A stretch of 64,000 nucleotides of DNA, from contig NZ_JAXLPB010000002.1 of the NCBI RefSeq assembly GCF_034321785.1, forward strand, positions 982,369 through 1,046,368. Reading direction: 5' to 3'. The notes under the pieces are model-generated. The model was not told the origin of the DNA. It saw only the letters and a program-made list of their open reading frames with translations, and made no database searches. Source of the stretch: Fulvimarina uroteuthidis (GTDB taxonomy: Bacteria > Pseudomonadota > Alphaproteobacteria > Rhizobiales > Rhizobiaceae). This document shows positions 17,523 to 27,192 of this stretch, in pieces; the stretch's first letter is position 1, and every line of letters starts with the position of its first letter. The position numbers and the translations under genes were made by a program.

Positions 17523-18923
17523 CTAGCCGTTCGCGGTCGCCCGCTCGCCGCCCCTGGTGCTGCGTCGGCGTCCGCCGGACGGACGGTTGGCCGAGCGCTT
17601 CGCGCCGTCGCCGCCATTGCCGCCGCCATTGGCATTGGCCGAGCGGGGCTTCTTCGGGCCGCGCTGGCCGTTTCCGGCGCCGGCGCCGGCATCCGTCTTC
17701 GGCCGCGAGCGACCGGTGCGGGCCGGCTGGCCTCGATGGCCGCGGCGCGGACCGTCTTCGGAATCGCGTCCGCCCGTCGAAGGTGGTGCGACATAGTCCG
17801 TCGGCTGCGGCGTCAGGTCGATGCCGGTCAGCTTCATGATGGTCTTCAGCTTGGCACGCTCGCTCGGATCGACGAGCGCGATCGCCTCGCCGGAGCGTCC
17901 GGCACGGGCGGTCCGGCCGATGCGGTGAACGTAGCTCTCCGGCTCCTCCGGAAGGTCGAAATTGATCACATGGCTGATATCGTCGACATGGATGCCGCGT
18001 GCCACGATGTCGGTTGCCACGAGCACGTCGATCTCGCCGTCCTGGAACGCGCCGAGCGCCTTCTGGCGGGCCGACTGGCTCTTGTTGCCATGGATCGCCA
18101 ACGACTGGATGCCGGCCTTTTCGAGGTCGGTCGTCAAACGGTTCGCGCCGTGCTTGGTGCGCGTGAAGACGACGATGCGGCTCGTCTCATGGGTGTTGAT
18201 GAAGTCGATGAGCCAGAGCTTCTTCGCCTTCTGGGGGACGGCGAAGACGCTCTGCGCGATCTTTTCCACCGTCACGACTTCCGGCGTGACCGAGACCTTC
18301 TGCGGATTGGTCAGGATCTTCTTCGACAGATCCTCGATCGGCTTGGGCATGGTGGCCGAGAACAGCATCGACTGGCGCTCTTTCGGGCACTGGCCGACGA
18401 TCTTCATGACGTCGCGCACGAAGCCCATGTCGAGCATGCGGTCGGCTTCGTCGAGCACCAGGAAATGGGTCTCGCGAAGGTCGATCGAACGCTGGTTCAT
18501 CAGGTCGAGGAGACGGCCGGGCGTCGCGATGAGGACATCGACGCCACGTGCGAGGGTCTGGATCTGCGGACGGATCGAAACACCGCCGAAAATGGTGGCG
18601 TGGGAGATCGGCGTTCCCTTGGTGAGGTCCGCGATCGTCTCGCCGATCTGCACCGCGAGCTCGCGGGTCGGCGAGAGAATGAGGGCGCGTGCCGTGCGGG
18701 TCGTCGGCTTGCCGCCGTTCTGCATCAGCTGATGCAGCACGGGAAGCGCGAACGCGGCGGTCTTGCCGGTGCCGGTCTGCGCAACGCCGAGGACGTCGCG
18801 TCCGTTGACGGCATGCGGGATCGCCTGGGCCTGGATCGGCGTGGGCGTTACGAGTTCGAGACGCGACAAAGCGCGCATCAGCGGTTCGGCCAGGCCGAAC
18901 GCGTCAAAAGTGGTGGAGGTCAA
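17523..18923 (-). CDS. DEAD-box ATP-dependent RNA helicase (RhlE-like)
   Basis: A 466-residue RNA helicase. The Q motif (TPTPIQAQAIP), Walker A AQTGTGKT at 48-55, DEAD within VLDEADRMLDMGF, SAT (LFSATMP), and the C-terminal lobe motifs ATDIVARGIHVD and YVHRIGRTARAGRSG are all intact. The last 80 residues are a Gly/Arg/Pro-rich basic tail typical of RhlE-type proteins, which helps RNA binding. Such helicases act in ribosome assembly, RNA decay and cold adaptation. The gene is monocistronic with its own terminator at 17466-17492; 252 bases without a gene separate it from the carboxypeptidase end. Confidence 0.92.
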   Translation of the reverse strand: MTSTTFDAFGLAEPLMRALSRLELVTPTPIQAQAIPHAVNGRDVLGVAQTGTGKTAAFALPVLHQLMQNGGKPTTRTARALILSPTRELAVQIGETIADLTKGTPISHATIFGGVSIRPQIQTLARGVDVLIATPGRLLDLMNQRSIDLRETHFLVLDEADRMLDMGFVRDVMKIVGQCPKERQSMLFSATMPKPIEDLSKKILTNPQKVSVTPEVVTVEKIAQSVFAVPQKAKKLWLIDFINTHETSRIVVFTRTKHGANRLTTDLEKAGIQSLAIHGNKSQSARQKALGAFQDGEIDVLVATDIVARGIHVDDISHVINFDLPEEPESYVHRIGRTARAGRSGEAIALVDPSERAKLKTIMKLTGIDLTPQPTDYVAPPSTGGRDSEDGPRRGHRGQPARTGRSRPKTDAGAGAGNGQRGPKKPRSANANGGGNGGDGAKRSANRPSGGRRRSTRGGERATANG

Positions 18924-19175
18924 TCAAAATGCCTTGGAATGATGCGGCCGCATGCAAAGGGCCGCGATAAGCCCGGTCCGCCTTCGCGCAGAGAAGGGAA
19001 ACGGAGGGCCGTGCCGAAAGTCCGGAACCGATCTATCACGAAAAGTAACGGTGGTCTTCCGAGGCGCGAGCCGGTGATCGAGGGACGAGAGGTCCAAGGT
19101 CCGGCGGGCGCTGCGCTTTCACGGCGCGATGAGCCTCATATCGTCGATCGCGGTCATAAGGTCAAGCCCTCCGGT

Positions 19176-20339
19176 TCACTCGGCCGCGTCCGTCTTCCAG
19201 CTCAGATGGCCCGCAATGGTGTTGGCGATGCGCGAGAAGAAGCCCGAGCGTTCGATGCCGGTCGCCGCGAGCAGGGGAATTTCGCGGATCGTCTCCTCGC
19301 CGCGCTTGATCTGCAGCCAGCCGAGCCGCTGGCCCTTCGCCACCGGTGCCTCGACCGGACCGTTGTCGCGAACCACCCGCCTTGCATCCGACAGGCTGCC
19401 GGTCGGAACGAGCAGCGAGACGCGTTCGGCGGTCTGTAGGGCGACACTGTCCATCTCCCCGCCGCGAACTGGGACCTCGCCGACGGTCTCGCCCTCGCTC
19501 GCCAGCGTCACTTCCTCGAAATCCTGCAGTCCGAACTCCATCATCCTGCGCGCTTCCTCGGCGCGCTCGCCCGATGATTCCATCCGCGACAGGGCGAAGA
19601 CGATGCGGCGATCGGCCTCCTTGGCGGAGGCGACGAGCCCGTAGCCGGCCGCCTGCGTGTGTCCGGTCTTCAGGCCGTCGGCACCGAATTGCAGCACCGG
19701 GTTCCGGTTCTTCTGGGTGATGCCGTTGAAGGTGAACGCTTCCTGCGAGAAGATCGCGTAATCGTCCGGATATTCGCGGATCAGGTGCTCGGCGAGCGTG
19801 ACGAGATCGCGCGTCGTCACCCGGCTGTCCGGATCGGGCAGGCCGGACGAATTGCCGAACCGCGAATGGGTGAGACCGATTTCCGCGGCCTTGGCGTTCA
19901 TCGCCTGCGAAAACGCCTCGACCGAGCCGGAGATGCCTTCCGCGATCACGATGGTCGCGTCGTTGCCCGACTGGATGATGATGCCCTTGATGAGATCGTC
20001 GACGCTGACGCTGGACCCGAGCGGCAGGAACATGGTCGAGCCGCCGGAGGCGGCCCCGCCGGTCCGCCAGGCGTTTTCCGAGACCTCGAAGGTCTGGTCC
20101 CTTGTGATCGTGCCCTTCTTCAGTTCGTTGAAGACCACCGCGATGGTCATCAGCTTGGCGAGCGAAGCCGGCTCGATCTCGAGATCGGCGTTCTTTTCGA
20201 AGAGGACGTCGCCGGTGGTGAAATCCTTCATGAAGGCGGTCGGCGCGCTCGTCTCGAAGGCGTGGGCGAACCGCGCGCCGCAGATTGCGAGGGCGATTGC
20301 GAGAAGCGTGGCGACGATCGGGCGCTCGAAAACGGTCAT
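19176..20339 (-). CDS. D-alanyl-D-alanine carboxypeptidase (PBP5-type)
   Basis: A 387-residue periplasmic penicillin-binding protein that removes the terminal D-Ala from peptidoglycan stem peptides. A signal peptide ends near residue 27 (ARFAHAF). The three active-site motifs are present: SLAK at 59-62, SGN at 124-126 and KTG in GLKTGHTQAAGYG. The PBP5 C-terminal beta domain follows, but the last residues show no clear amphipathic anchor. The start at 20339 (MTVFERP) is chosen because the upstream frame is Arg-rich and the signal peptide begins here. It is transcribed in the same direction as the TraB/GumN gene, 199 bases away. Confidence 0.92.
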   Translation of the reverse strand: MTVFERPIVATLLAIALAICGARFAHAFETSAPTAFMKDFTTGDVLFEKNADLEIEPASLAKLMTIAVVFNELKKGTITRDQTFEVSENAWRTGGAASGGSTMFLPLGSSVSVDDLIKGIIIQSGNDATIVIAEGISGSVEAFSQAMNAKAAEIGLTHSRFGNSSGLPDPDSRVTTRDLVTLAEHLIREYPDDYAIFSQEAFTFNGITQKNRNPVLQFGADGLKTGHTQAAGYGLVASAKEADRRIVFALSRMESSGERAEEARRMMEFGLQDFEEVTLASEGETVGEVPVRGGEMDSVALQTAERVSLLVPTGSLSDARRVVRDNGPVEAPVAKGQRLGWLQIKRGEETIREIPLLAATGIERSGFFSRIANTIAGHLSWKTDAAE

Positions 20340-20538
20340 GATGGCAGCCTTTGTCGATCCAGCCGGATGATGTGTCGGGCGGCCCGACGCGATCTCGACG
20401 CGCCCGGTCCATGGCGCCGCGCGAAGGGCGGGCCGAACCGAATGTAAAATGTTTCCCCGGCTTTGCGAAGGGCGGGCGGCGCGAGGCCGGTCGTTTTGCT
20501 CGGGCAAAGGGCCGCGAAAGGCTCTCGCGCCAATGGCG

Positions 20539-21633
20539 TCAGGCGCCGCGCTCTTGCCTCGTCACCGTCCATCCGCGTTCGCGCAGGCCGCTGACGATCC
20601 CGGTCTTGCCGATGAGATGAAGCGCGCCGACGCCGATAAAGCTGTTGCCGTCTTCGAGCATCGGAATCATCCGCTCGGTCATGAGCTCGTTGCGCTTGTC
20701 GATGATCTCCTTTTCGAAGGCCGCGAAGGCCTCGCTGCCTCCCACGACAGCCTCGGCATCCGGGAAAAGCGCCTGCAGCGTCGGCATCAGGGCGGCGATC
20801 TCCTCGTCTTCGTAGATCCGCACCATCGTCTCCATCATGTCGTTGACGTCGCCGAGATAGCCCATGGTCGCGACAAGCTGCTCGATCTGCGTGTCGAGCG
20901 GCATGGATGCGAGAGCGGACAGCTGCTCGTCGACGGTTTCCAGACCCAGCACCGCGCGGCCGTTCTCGATCGTTCGCTTGGCGAGGATCGAATCGAGCGC
21001 TGCGGCCGGGTCGTCCTCGCCGAGCGCCGGGCAGCTCGGCGTGGCAAGGCTCATGGAGATGAACCAGGGCTGCATCCTGTTCATGGCCAGGATCGGAATG
21101 CCCTTGGTCGCAAGGCCATCGGCGACGGTCCTGTACTGCGCGTCGTCGAGGATCGTCTCCAACGTCTTCTCGTCCGGCAGCATCATGATGTCGGGCATGG
21201 TGAACATCGCGGCGGCCATGGCCGCGGGGTCGGCGATCTCGGAAAGCTCCAGAACGGTGCGGTCGGCCGCCTCGAGCGCCGCGGCGACATGCGGCCTCAG
21301 CCGCGTCACGCGCGGGTCGGGCAGGTGGATCGTGCCCAGAAGGTAGGAGGGCGCGACGCCCGCCTTCTCGATCTTCCAGAACAGGCCTTCGCCCGCCGGT
21401 ATCGTCGCGGCGGTCCCGGCGATCGATCGTCTCTGGTCCTCGGACAGCGTGGTGCGAAGGTCGGTGCCGCAATCGGCCAGGGTGCCGGTTTCGGGCGTGC
21501 TCTCCTGTGCGCCCGCGGGCCCGAGAAGCGCGCCGGCGAACAGCAGCGTCAGGATGATCAGCGGCACGGCGAGCGCCAGGGTCAGGAGCCGGTCCGCGAA
21601 GGCCTCGGCCTTCTTCATGGTCGTGTCGTTCAT
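20539..21633 (-). CDS. TraB/GumN-family protein
   Basis: A 364-residue protein with an N-terminal signal anchor (LLTLALAVPLIILTLLFAGA) and an exported domain of the TraB/GumN (Tiki-like) family, thought to be membrane-linked metalloproteases. Family marks are SYLLGTIHLPDPR, with the N-terminal metal-binding GxxH, and the C-terminal pair FIGVGALHLIGKTGIVSGL followed by RERGWTV. The start at 21633 or the ATG six codons later are both possible. It lies 70 bases downstream of xerC on the same strand, so co-transcription is possible. The substrate is unknown. Confidence 0.85.
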   Translation of the reverse strand: MNDTTMKKAEAFADRLLTLALAVPLIILTLLFAGALLGPAGAQESTPETGTLADCGTDLRTTLSEDQRRSIAGTAATIPAGEGLFWKIEKAGVAPSYLLGTIHLPDPRVTRLRPHVAAALEAADRTVLELSEIADPAAMAAAMFTMPDIMMLPDEKTLETILDDAQYRTVADGLATKGIPILAMNRMQPWFISMSLATPSCPALGEDDPAAALDSILAKRTIENGRAVLGLETVDEQLSALASMPLDTQIEQLVATMGYLGDVNDMMETMVRIYEDEEIAALMPTLQALFPDAEAVVGGSEAFAAFEKEIIDKRNELMTERMIPMLEDGNSFIGVGALHLIGKTGIVSGLRERGWTVTRQERGA

Positions 21634-21703
21634 GCCGTGAATGTCCCGTTCTCGCCCGTCATGCCGAGCCCGCTGCGTCTCCCGATATCTGCATGGCAAA
21701 GGT

Positions 21704-22672
21704 TTAAGGCTTTGTATCGATGGCCGGCTTGCGCCGGGCGCGCGGATGGGCGCCGTCGTAGATCGACAGGAGGCGCGCCGAATCGATCGCGGTATAGGCC
21801 TGCGTCGTCGACAGGCTCGCATGGCCGAGAAGGTCCTGGATCGTGCGCAGATCGCCGCCCGCCGCCAGGAGATGGGTCGCGAAGGAATGGCGCAGGGCGT
21901 GCGGCGTCGCCGACGGCGGCAGGCCCAGGGCACCGCGCAGACGGGCCATGTTGCGCTGGACGATCTGCGGCCTCAGCGGTCCGCCCCGGGCTCCGCGAAA
22001 CAATGTTTCATGCGCCGAGAGGTCGAACGGGCAGAGCGCACGATACCGCCCGACCGCCTCGTGGACCGCCGGAATCAGCGGCACGAGACGTACCTTGCCG
22101 CCCTTGCCCGTGATCGGCATCGAACGCTCCGCCGGATCGGCGAGGGCGTTGCCGCGGAGGGCCAGGGCTTCGGAGATGCGCAGCCCGCAACCGTAGAGAA
22201 GGGTCAGCACCGCGACGTCCCGCGCCCCGATCCAGGCCTCGGTCGAAAACGCGTCGGCTTCCTCCGTCACGTCGAGCGCGCCGGCGATGGTGAGGGGCCG
22301 GGGAAGCGATTTCGTCTGCCTGGGCGCGCGCATGGCCTTCGCTCCGGCGGAGGACGCAAGACCCTTCCGCTCCAGATGACGCAGGAACGAGCGGATCCCC
22401 GAAAGCCCGCGCCCGAGGCTCTTCGCACCCGCCCCGTCCCGGCGGCGCGAAGCCAGGAAGGCGCGCAGCTCCATCGGCTTCAGGTCCGCGAAATCGGCCA
22501 GTTGCGAGGGCCGGGCGTGATAGGTGGTGAGAAAGGTCATGAACTGGCGCAGATCGCGCTCATAGGCCTCGACGGTCTCCTCGCTCGCCTGCCGCTCGGC
22601 GCGCAGGGCGCCGAGCCAGGCGGCGATCTCGCCCATCAGGGCCGTGTTCGCAAAGATCAGGACGTTCGACAT
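21704..22672 (-). CDS. xerC: tyrosine recombinase XerC
   Basis: A 322-residue tyrosine recombinase that with XerD resolves chromosome dimers at dif during division. The N-terminal SAM-like core-binding domain begins with EIAAWLGALRAERQASEETVEAYERD-type sequence. The catalytic residues are visible: Arg in YGCGLRISEAL, Lys in the TGKGGKVR beta-hairpin, His-x-x-Arg in TPHALRHSFATH, His in LLGHASLSTT and Tyr in TQAYTAID. The start at 22672 (MSNVLIF) removes an unconserved upstream extension. The gene is divergent from osmC across 218 bases. Confidence 0.9.
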   Translation of the reverse strand: MSNVLIFANTALMGEIAAWLGALRAERQASEETVEAYERDLRQFMTFLTTYHARPSQLADFADLKPMELRAFLASRRRDGAGAKSLGRGLSGIRSFLRHLERKGLASSAGAKAMRAPRQTKSLPRPLTIAGALDVTEEADAFSTEAWIGARDVAVLTLLYGCGLRISEALALRGNALADPAERSMPITGKGGKVRLVPLIPAVHEAVGRYRALCPFDLSAHETLFRGARGGPLRPQIVQRNMARLRGALGLPPSATPHALRHSFATHLLAAGGDLRTIQDLLGHASLSTTQAYTAIDSARLLSIYDGAHPRARRKPAIDTKP

Positions 22673-22890
22673 GAAACCTCGCGGAGGCGACGCGAATGGG
22701 GGGTCTGGCGGGCCCGTGCGGGCGGATCGGATGTCGGCCGCGGGGACGGCGTCGAAGGTCTTCCTACCACGAACAGATGAAGACCGGGTTTTCGCCACAT
22801 CGCCGGAACTTATTCACACGTGAACGATTGACGCAACATCAGTCCGCCGATGGCGAGGAAGCCGCGCGGACCCGCAACCAGGAGAGAGAC

Positions 22891-23325
22891 ATGAAACGTC
22901 ATTCGACCGCCATCTGGAAGGGCGCACTCGCCGACGGCACCGGCCACATCACCACCCAGTCGGGCGCGTTGGCCGATCATGGCTATTCCTTCAAGGCCCG
23001 CTTCGAGGACGAGAGCGGCAAGTCCGGCACCAATCCCGAAGAGCTGGTCGCCGCCGCCCATGCCGGCTGCTTCGCCATGCAGCTGTCGCACATGCTGGCC
23101 GAGAACGGCACGCCCGCCGACGAGCTCGACGCCCGATCGGTCGTCGACGTGCAGCAGGTCGAGGGCGGCTTCGCCATCAAGACCAGCGCCATCACGCTGA
23201 AGGGCAAGGTGCCCGGCATCGACGAGGCGACGTTCAGGGAGATCGCGACCAAGGCGAAAGAGACCTGCCCGGTCTCCAAGGCCCTTGCCGGCGTCGAGAT
23301 CACCCTCGACGCGGCGCTCGCCTGA
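22891..23325 (+). CDS. osmC: OsmC-type organic hydroperoxide reductase
   Basis: A 144-residue thiol peroxidase that reduces organic hydroperoxides. It follows E. coli OsmC along its whole length: AIWKGALADGTGHITTQSG, GTNPEELVAAAHAGCF with the peroxidatic Cys, GFAIKTSAITLKG, and KAKETCPVSKAL with the resolving Cys. A strong GGAGAGAG site precedes the ATG at 22891; the frame upstream is not OsmC-like. An intrinsic terminator follows at 23351-23385, so the gene is monocistronic. Confidence 0.94.
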   Translation: MKRHSTAIWKGALADGTGHITTQSGALADHGYSFKARFEDESGKSGTNPEELVAAAHAGCFAMQLSHMLAENGTPADELDARSVVDVQQVEGGFAIKTSAITLKGKVPGIDEATFREIATKAKETCPVSKALAGVEITLDAALA

Positions 23326-23350
23326 TCCGCGCCATCGCAGCCTGACGGCG

Positions 23351-23385
23351 AAAGGTCCTGCGCCGACCGGCGCGGGTCCTTTTTT
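23351..23385 (+). terminator. intrinsic terminator of osmC
   Basis: AAAGGTCCTGCGCC pairs with GGCGCGGGTCCTTTTTT around a GACC loop, with one T-T mismatch and one G-T pair, and ends in six T residues. Confidence 0.85.
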
Positions 23386-23541
23386 GCTATAACCGGAATG
23401 ACCGCCGGCTAGTCCGCAGCAAGGCCGGGCCGGTGCCCGAAGCCGAAACGCACCGAATTTTCAAGGACGAACCCCTTGGCAGGGTCCTGCCGGGGCGCGC
23501 ATGATCGAAACGTGTGAGACGTACGGGTCTGGGAGATCTTC

Positions 23542-24312
23542 ATGAAACTCGACGGCAAGGTCGCGGTCGTGACCGGCGGCGCGCAGGGGATCGGCGCGGC
23601 CATGGTGCGGGCCTATGTCGATGAAGGCGCGACGGTGATGATCGCCGACGTCTCGATGGACAGGGCCGAGGCGCTCGCGGGCGAGCTCGGCGAGAGGGCG
23701 AGCGCGGTGCGCCTCGACGTTCGGGACCGGGCCTCGATCGATGCGATGGTGTCCGAGGCGGTCGCGCGCCACGGCGGCATCGACATTCTGGTCAACAATG
23801 CCGCGATTTTCGACATGGGCCCGTTCCTGGAAATCACCGAGGAAAGCTACGATCGCCAGTTCGCGGTCAACGTCAAGGGGACGCTGTTCACGCTGCAGGC
23901 TGTCGCCCGGCACATGGTCGAGACCGGCCGGCGCGGCAAGATCATCAACATGGCGAGCCAGGCAGGCCGGCGCGGCGAGGCGCTCGTCGGCGTCTACTGC
24001 GCCTCGAAGGCCGCCGTCATCTCGCTCACCCAGTCCGCCGGCCTGGCGCTGGCCAAGCAGGGCATCAACGTCAACGCAATCGCGCCCGGCGTCGTCGACA
24101 CGCCCATGTGGGACGAGGTCGATATGCTCTTCGCTCGCTATGAAAATCTCGAAAAGGGCGAGAAGAAGCGCCAGGTCGGGATCGACGTGCCGCTCGGGCG
24201 GATGGGCGTGCCGGACGATTATCGCGGTATCGCCGTGTTCCTCGCCTCGCGCGATTCCGATTACGTCACCGCCCAGACCTACAATGTCGACGGCGGCAAC
24301 TGGATGAGCTGA
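23542..24312 (+). CDS. SDR-family polyol dehydrogenase (L-iditol 2-dehydrogenase type)
   Basis: A 256-residue short-chain dehydrogenase that most resembles rhodobacterial sorbitol/galactitol dehydrogenase SmoS, which oxidises sorbitol to fructose with NAD+. The cofactor motif TGGAQGIG is at residues 11-18, with Asp in IADVS favouring NAD+; NNAA and the catalytic Ser in NMASQAGRRGEA and Tyr/Lys in YCASK are present. The shared block from MASQAGRRGEALVGVYCASK onward and the end AQTYNVDGGNWMS are characteristic. Unlike in rhodobacters, no polyol ABC transporter or mannitol dehydrogenase is adjacent, so the gene stands alone and its substrate is an inference. Confidence 0.88.
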   Translation: MKLDGKVAVVTGGAQGIGAAMVRAYVDEGATVMIADVSMDRAEALAGELGERASAVRLDVRDRASIDAMVSEAVARHGGIDILVNNAAIFDMGPFLEITEESYDRQFAVNVKGTLFTLQAVARHMVETGRRGKIINMASQAGRRGEALVGVYCASKAAVISLTQSAGLALAKQGINVNAIAPGVVDTPMWDEVDMLFARYENLEKGEKKRQVGIDVPLGRMGVPDDYRGIAVFLASRDSDYVTAQTYNVDGGNWMS

Positions 24313-24355
24313 ACGTCATCGGTCGGCCGGACCTTTGCACGGTCGGGCGCGATTT

Positions 24356-26116
24356 TTAGCCGTTCCCGCCCGCCGCCGGCTCGCCCGTGCGGACGAGGCC
24401 GGGCCGAATGCCCGGCTCGCCGTCGCTCTCCGCCCCGCTCATGGCGTTGACGAAGCGCTCGCGGAAATCCCACATCGCCATCGTGTCCGACGTCTCGTCC
24501 GGTGTCATGGCGGCGACGAGGTCCATGCCATCGAGCCGTTCCAGAAGCGCCCGATCGTTGGCGATGATGTGAAACGGCACGTCGCGCGGCGCGCCGTCGC
24601 CGGTCAGGAGCCGGGATGGCTGGTGGTCGCCGAGGACGACGAACACGGCGTCCTCGCCGAATTTCGCGATGAAGTCGCCGATCGTTTCGAGCGCGTAGTC
24701 GATCGAGCGGATGTAATGGTCGCGGATACGGTCGGGCTCGGCCCAGACGACCGATGGCGGATCGCCGGCCAGCGCCTGCGCGTCGAAGATGCGCCCGTCG
24801 CCGACATCGTCCCAGGGCACCAGTCTCGGGATCGGCGTCCAGGGGGCATGGCTCGAGATCAGCGCGGCCTCCACCATCACCGGGCCGCTTGCCGCGTCCG
24901 CCGCGCGTTTCGCCGCCGCGAGCGTGAACTGGTCCGGCATCGTCACCCAGTTGAACGGCAGGCCCTCGTAGCCGAGCGTGTTCGCCACGTAGAGTTCGTC
25001 ATAGCCGTAATAGCCGCCTTCGGGCCATTCCATCGAAATTGCGGGCATGATGCCGATGGTGTGCCATCCGGCCTCGCGAAACAGGGTGTTGAGGCTCTTG
25101 CGCCGGCTTGCGATCATGCGGTCGTATCGGCTCTGGTCGGTCGTCGGCAGGCCGGCGAGCAGGGCGCCGTGGGCAAGCCAGCTCTGGCCGCCGACCGTGG
25201 GGGAGGTCATCCAGCCCGATCGCGCCGCAAGGCCGGCCTTTCTGAGATCGGCCTCGATGGCGGAAAGACGCGGCGCGATCAGCGCGCGATAGGTCTCGTC
25301 GGCCAGCACGGTGCGCCCGTAGGATTCCACGAAGAGGACGTAGACGTCCCGGCCTTTCAGCGCGTCGAGCAGGGTCCCCTCGTCGAGATCGGACAGCGGG
25401 TCGCCCTCCAGCGCCTTTTCGAAAGCGGCGAGATCGATCGCCGAACGTCGCATCAGCGCGACACGGGTCGTGAGGTAGGTGCTCGCGGTGGGGGCAAGGA
25501 TCGCCGCACGGGCGCTCTCGCCGGGCGAAAGACGCGCAAACAGGACGCCGATCGCTGCGAGGGCGACGACCAGACCGCAGGCGGCCATGCGCTTGGCGCG
25601 CGCCATCCGGCGGGCCCCGGCGAGGCAATAGCCGAGCAGCAGGACGGTGGCGGACCAGGCGAGAATCGCGGCCGCGATGACGGCCGCCGCCTCCGTTCGG
25701 CCGATCGTGCCGGTCAGGAGGTTCCAGCCATCCTTGATGATGATGAGATCGAGCAGCGGATTGAACGGCCGGCCGAACGCGGTGAAGGTGCCGAGATCGG
25801 CAAGCTTCAGGAACAGGATGATGCCGGCAAGGCTGCAGATGACGATAAGGCTTGCCCGAAACAGCCAGCTCGAGCCGGCCGCGAGGACGACAAGGCCGAT
25901 GGCGGCGAGAAGCTCGACCGGAACGGCGCCCGGCGAAAACCGTTCAAGATCGACGGGGCGTTCGGGCAGGAAGAGGATGGCGGCCAGAAGGAGGCAACCG
26001 GCGGCAAAGCGAAGACCGGCGGCGATCCCGCCATTGCGCCGCGGCGGCTCCGGATGCGCGGGATGGGAGGCGTCAGCGCTCACGCCTCCGGCCTCGCCGA
26101 AACCGCGCCGTGCCAC
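24356..26116 (-). CDS. membrane sulfatase-like hydrolase/transferase
   Basis: A 586-residue protein with about five N-terminal membrane helices (between residues 30 and 205) and a large periplasmic alkaline-phosphatase-superfamily domain related to lipoteichoic-acid synthase and phosphoethanolamine transferases. The likely nucleophile is Ser in VYVLFVESYGR; metal ligands are suggested by ISSHAPW and by the late VVLGDHQPSRLL motif. A role in transferring a phospho-substituent to a lipid or glycan at the outer face of the inner membrane fits the family, but the donor and acceptor are unknown. It is divergent from the flippase-like gene across only 68 bases, so they may share regulation. The first 25 residues may not be translated. 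Confidence 0.8.
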   Translation of the reverse strand: MARRGFGEAGGVSADASHPAHPEPPRRNGGIAAGLRFAAGCLLLAAILFLPERPVDLERFSPGAVPVELLAAIGLVVLAAGSSWLFRASLIVICSLAGIILFLKLADLGTFTAFGRPFNPLLDLIIIKDGWNLLTGTIGRTEAAAVIAAAILAWSATVLLLGYCLAGARRMARAKRMAACGLVVALAAIGVLFARLSPGESARAAILAPTASTYLTTRVALMRRSAIDLAAFEKALEGDPLSDLDEGTLLDALKGRDVYVLFVESYGRTVLADETYRALIAPRLSAIEADLRKAGLAARSGWMTSPTVGGQSWLAHGALLAGLPTTDQSRYDRMIASRRKSLNTLFREAGWHTIGIMPAISMEWPEGGYYGYDELYVANTLGYEGLPFNWVTMPDQFTLAAAKRAADAASGPVMVEAALISSHAPWTPIPRLVPWDDVGDGRIFDAQALAGDPPSVVWAEPDRIRDHYIRSIDYALETIGDFIAKFGEDAVFVVLGDHQPSRLLTGDGAPRDVPFHIIANDRALLERLDGMDLVAAMTPDETSDTMAMWDFRERFVNAMSGAESDGEPGIRPGLVRTGEPAAGGNG

Positions 26117-26184
26117 TTGCCAAACGCCGCATCCCTGTCGATGTCGTTCACCAATGCCGGTTCGCGCTGACGCCGATCGGCCCG

Positions 26185-27192
26185 ATGCCGGCCCTTCGGG
26201 ACCGGCACATTCACGAGAGAAGACATTTCCGCTTGCGCTCCCGCCTGTTCGTCATCCTGCGCGTCTGCGCGCCCGTCCTGCTCTTTGCCGGCCTGTTCTG
26301 GGTCGTCGATCTCGGCACGGGTTTCGCGCTCCTTTTCGGAGCGGACGGGATCCCCGTCCTCGTCGCGCTCGGCCTCGTTCAGGTCCAGATCGTTCTCGCC
26401 GCCCTGCGCTGGCGCCTGACGGCTGCGAGCATCGGCCAGTCGATCGGTCTTGCCCGCGCCATCACCGAATATTACGGCGCCTCGCTCCTCAATCTCGTTC
26501 TGCCCGGCGGCGTGTCGGGCGATGTCGTCCGCGTCGCGCGCAACCGCGAGGTCGGCGTGGGGGCGAGCGCCTGGGAGCGACCGGCACAGGCCGTCGTCCT
26601 CGAGCGGGCGTCGGGGCAGATCGCGTTCGCGCTCGTCGCCGCCGCCGGCGTCGGCCTGTGGACGCTGCAACCCGGCGCGGGCGTGCCCGCCATCGCGTCC
26701 GAGGGCCTGCGCAACGTCGTTTTGGCCGGTCTCCTGATGGTCGCGGTGCTGTGCGTGCTGGCATTCGCCGCGCGTCGCTTCGCAGGCGGCTTCGTCTCGC
26801 GCTTTGCGGCCGCGATCCGTCTCGCCTTCCTGCGCCCGCGCGATGCCGCCCTGCAGCTTGTCCTGTCGCTCGCCGTCGTCGCGGCCTATCTTGCGGCCTT
26901 TGCGGCGGTCAGCCGGGCGATCGGCGCGCCGCTGGGTCTCACCGAGACCCTGCTTCTCGTCCCGCCCGTGCTTCTCACCATGGTGCTGCCGGTCTCCGTC
27001 GGCGGTTGGGGCGTGCGCGAGGTGGCCGCCGCCGCCCTGTGGCCGCTGGCCGGCTTCACGGCGACCGAGGGCGTTGCGGCGAGCGCGCTTTACGGAATCG
27101 TGGCAACCGTCGGCGCTCTTCCGGGCGTCTTTTCCTTCGATTTTCCGCTCGTTCGCCTGTTTCGCAAGCGCCAAACGTCCGATCAAGACTGA
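26185..27192 (+). CDS. flippase-like (LPG-synthase transmembrane region) membrane protein
   Basis: A 335-residue integral membrane protein of the UPF0104/LPG_synthase_TM family with about eight hydrophobic helices. Family marks are the polar segment ITEYYGASLLNLVLPGGVSGDVVR and the C-terminal VGGWGVREVAAAALW. Members are proposed lipid or lipid-linked-sugar flippases; the aminoacyl-transferase domain of true MprF is absent. The start at 26185 is tentative, since TTG at 26231 also begins just before the first helix. Its 3' end overlaps the convergent FkbM gene by ten bases. It is divergent from the sulfatase-like gene. Confidence 0.8.
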   Translation: MPALRDRHIHERRHFRLRSRLFVILRVCAPVLLFAGLFWVVDLGTGFALLFGADGIPVLVALGLVQVQIVLAALRWRLTAASIGQSIGLARAITEYYGASLLNLVLPGGVSGDVVRVARNREVGVGASAWERPAQAVVLERASGQIAFALVAAAGVGLWTLQPGAGVPAIASEGLRNVVLAGLLMVAVLCVLAFAARRFAGGFVSRFAAAIRLAFLRPRDAALQLVLSLAVVAAYLAAFAAVSRAIGAPLGLTETLLLVPPVLLTMVLPVSVGGWGVREVAAAALWPLAGFTATEGVAASALYGIVATVGALPGVFSFDFPLVRLFRKRQTSDQD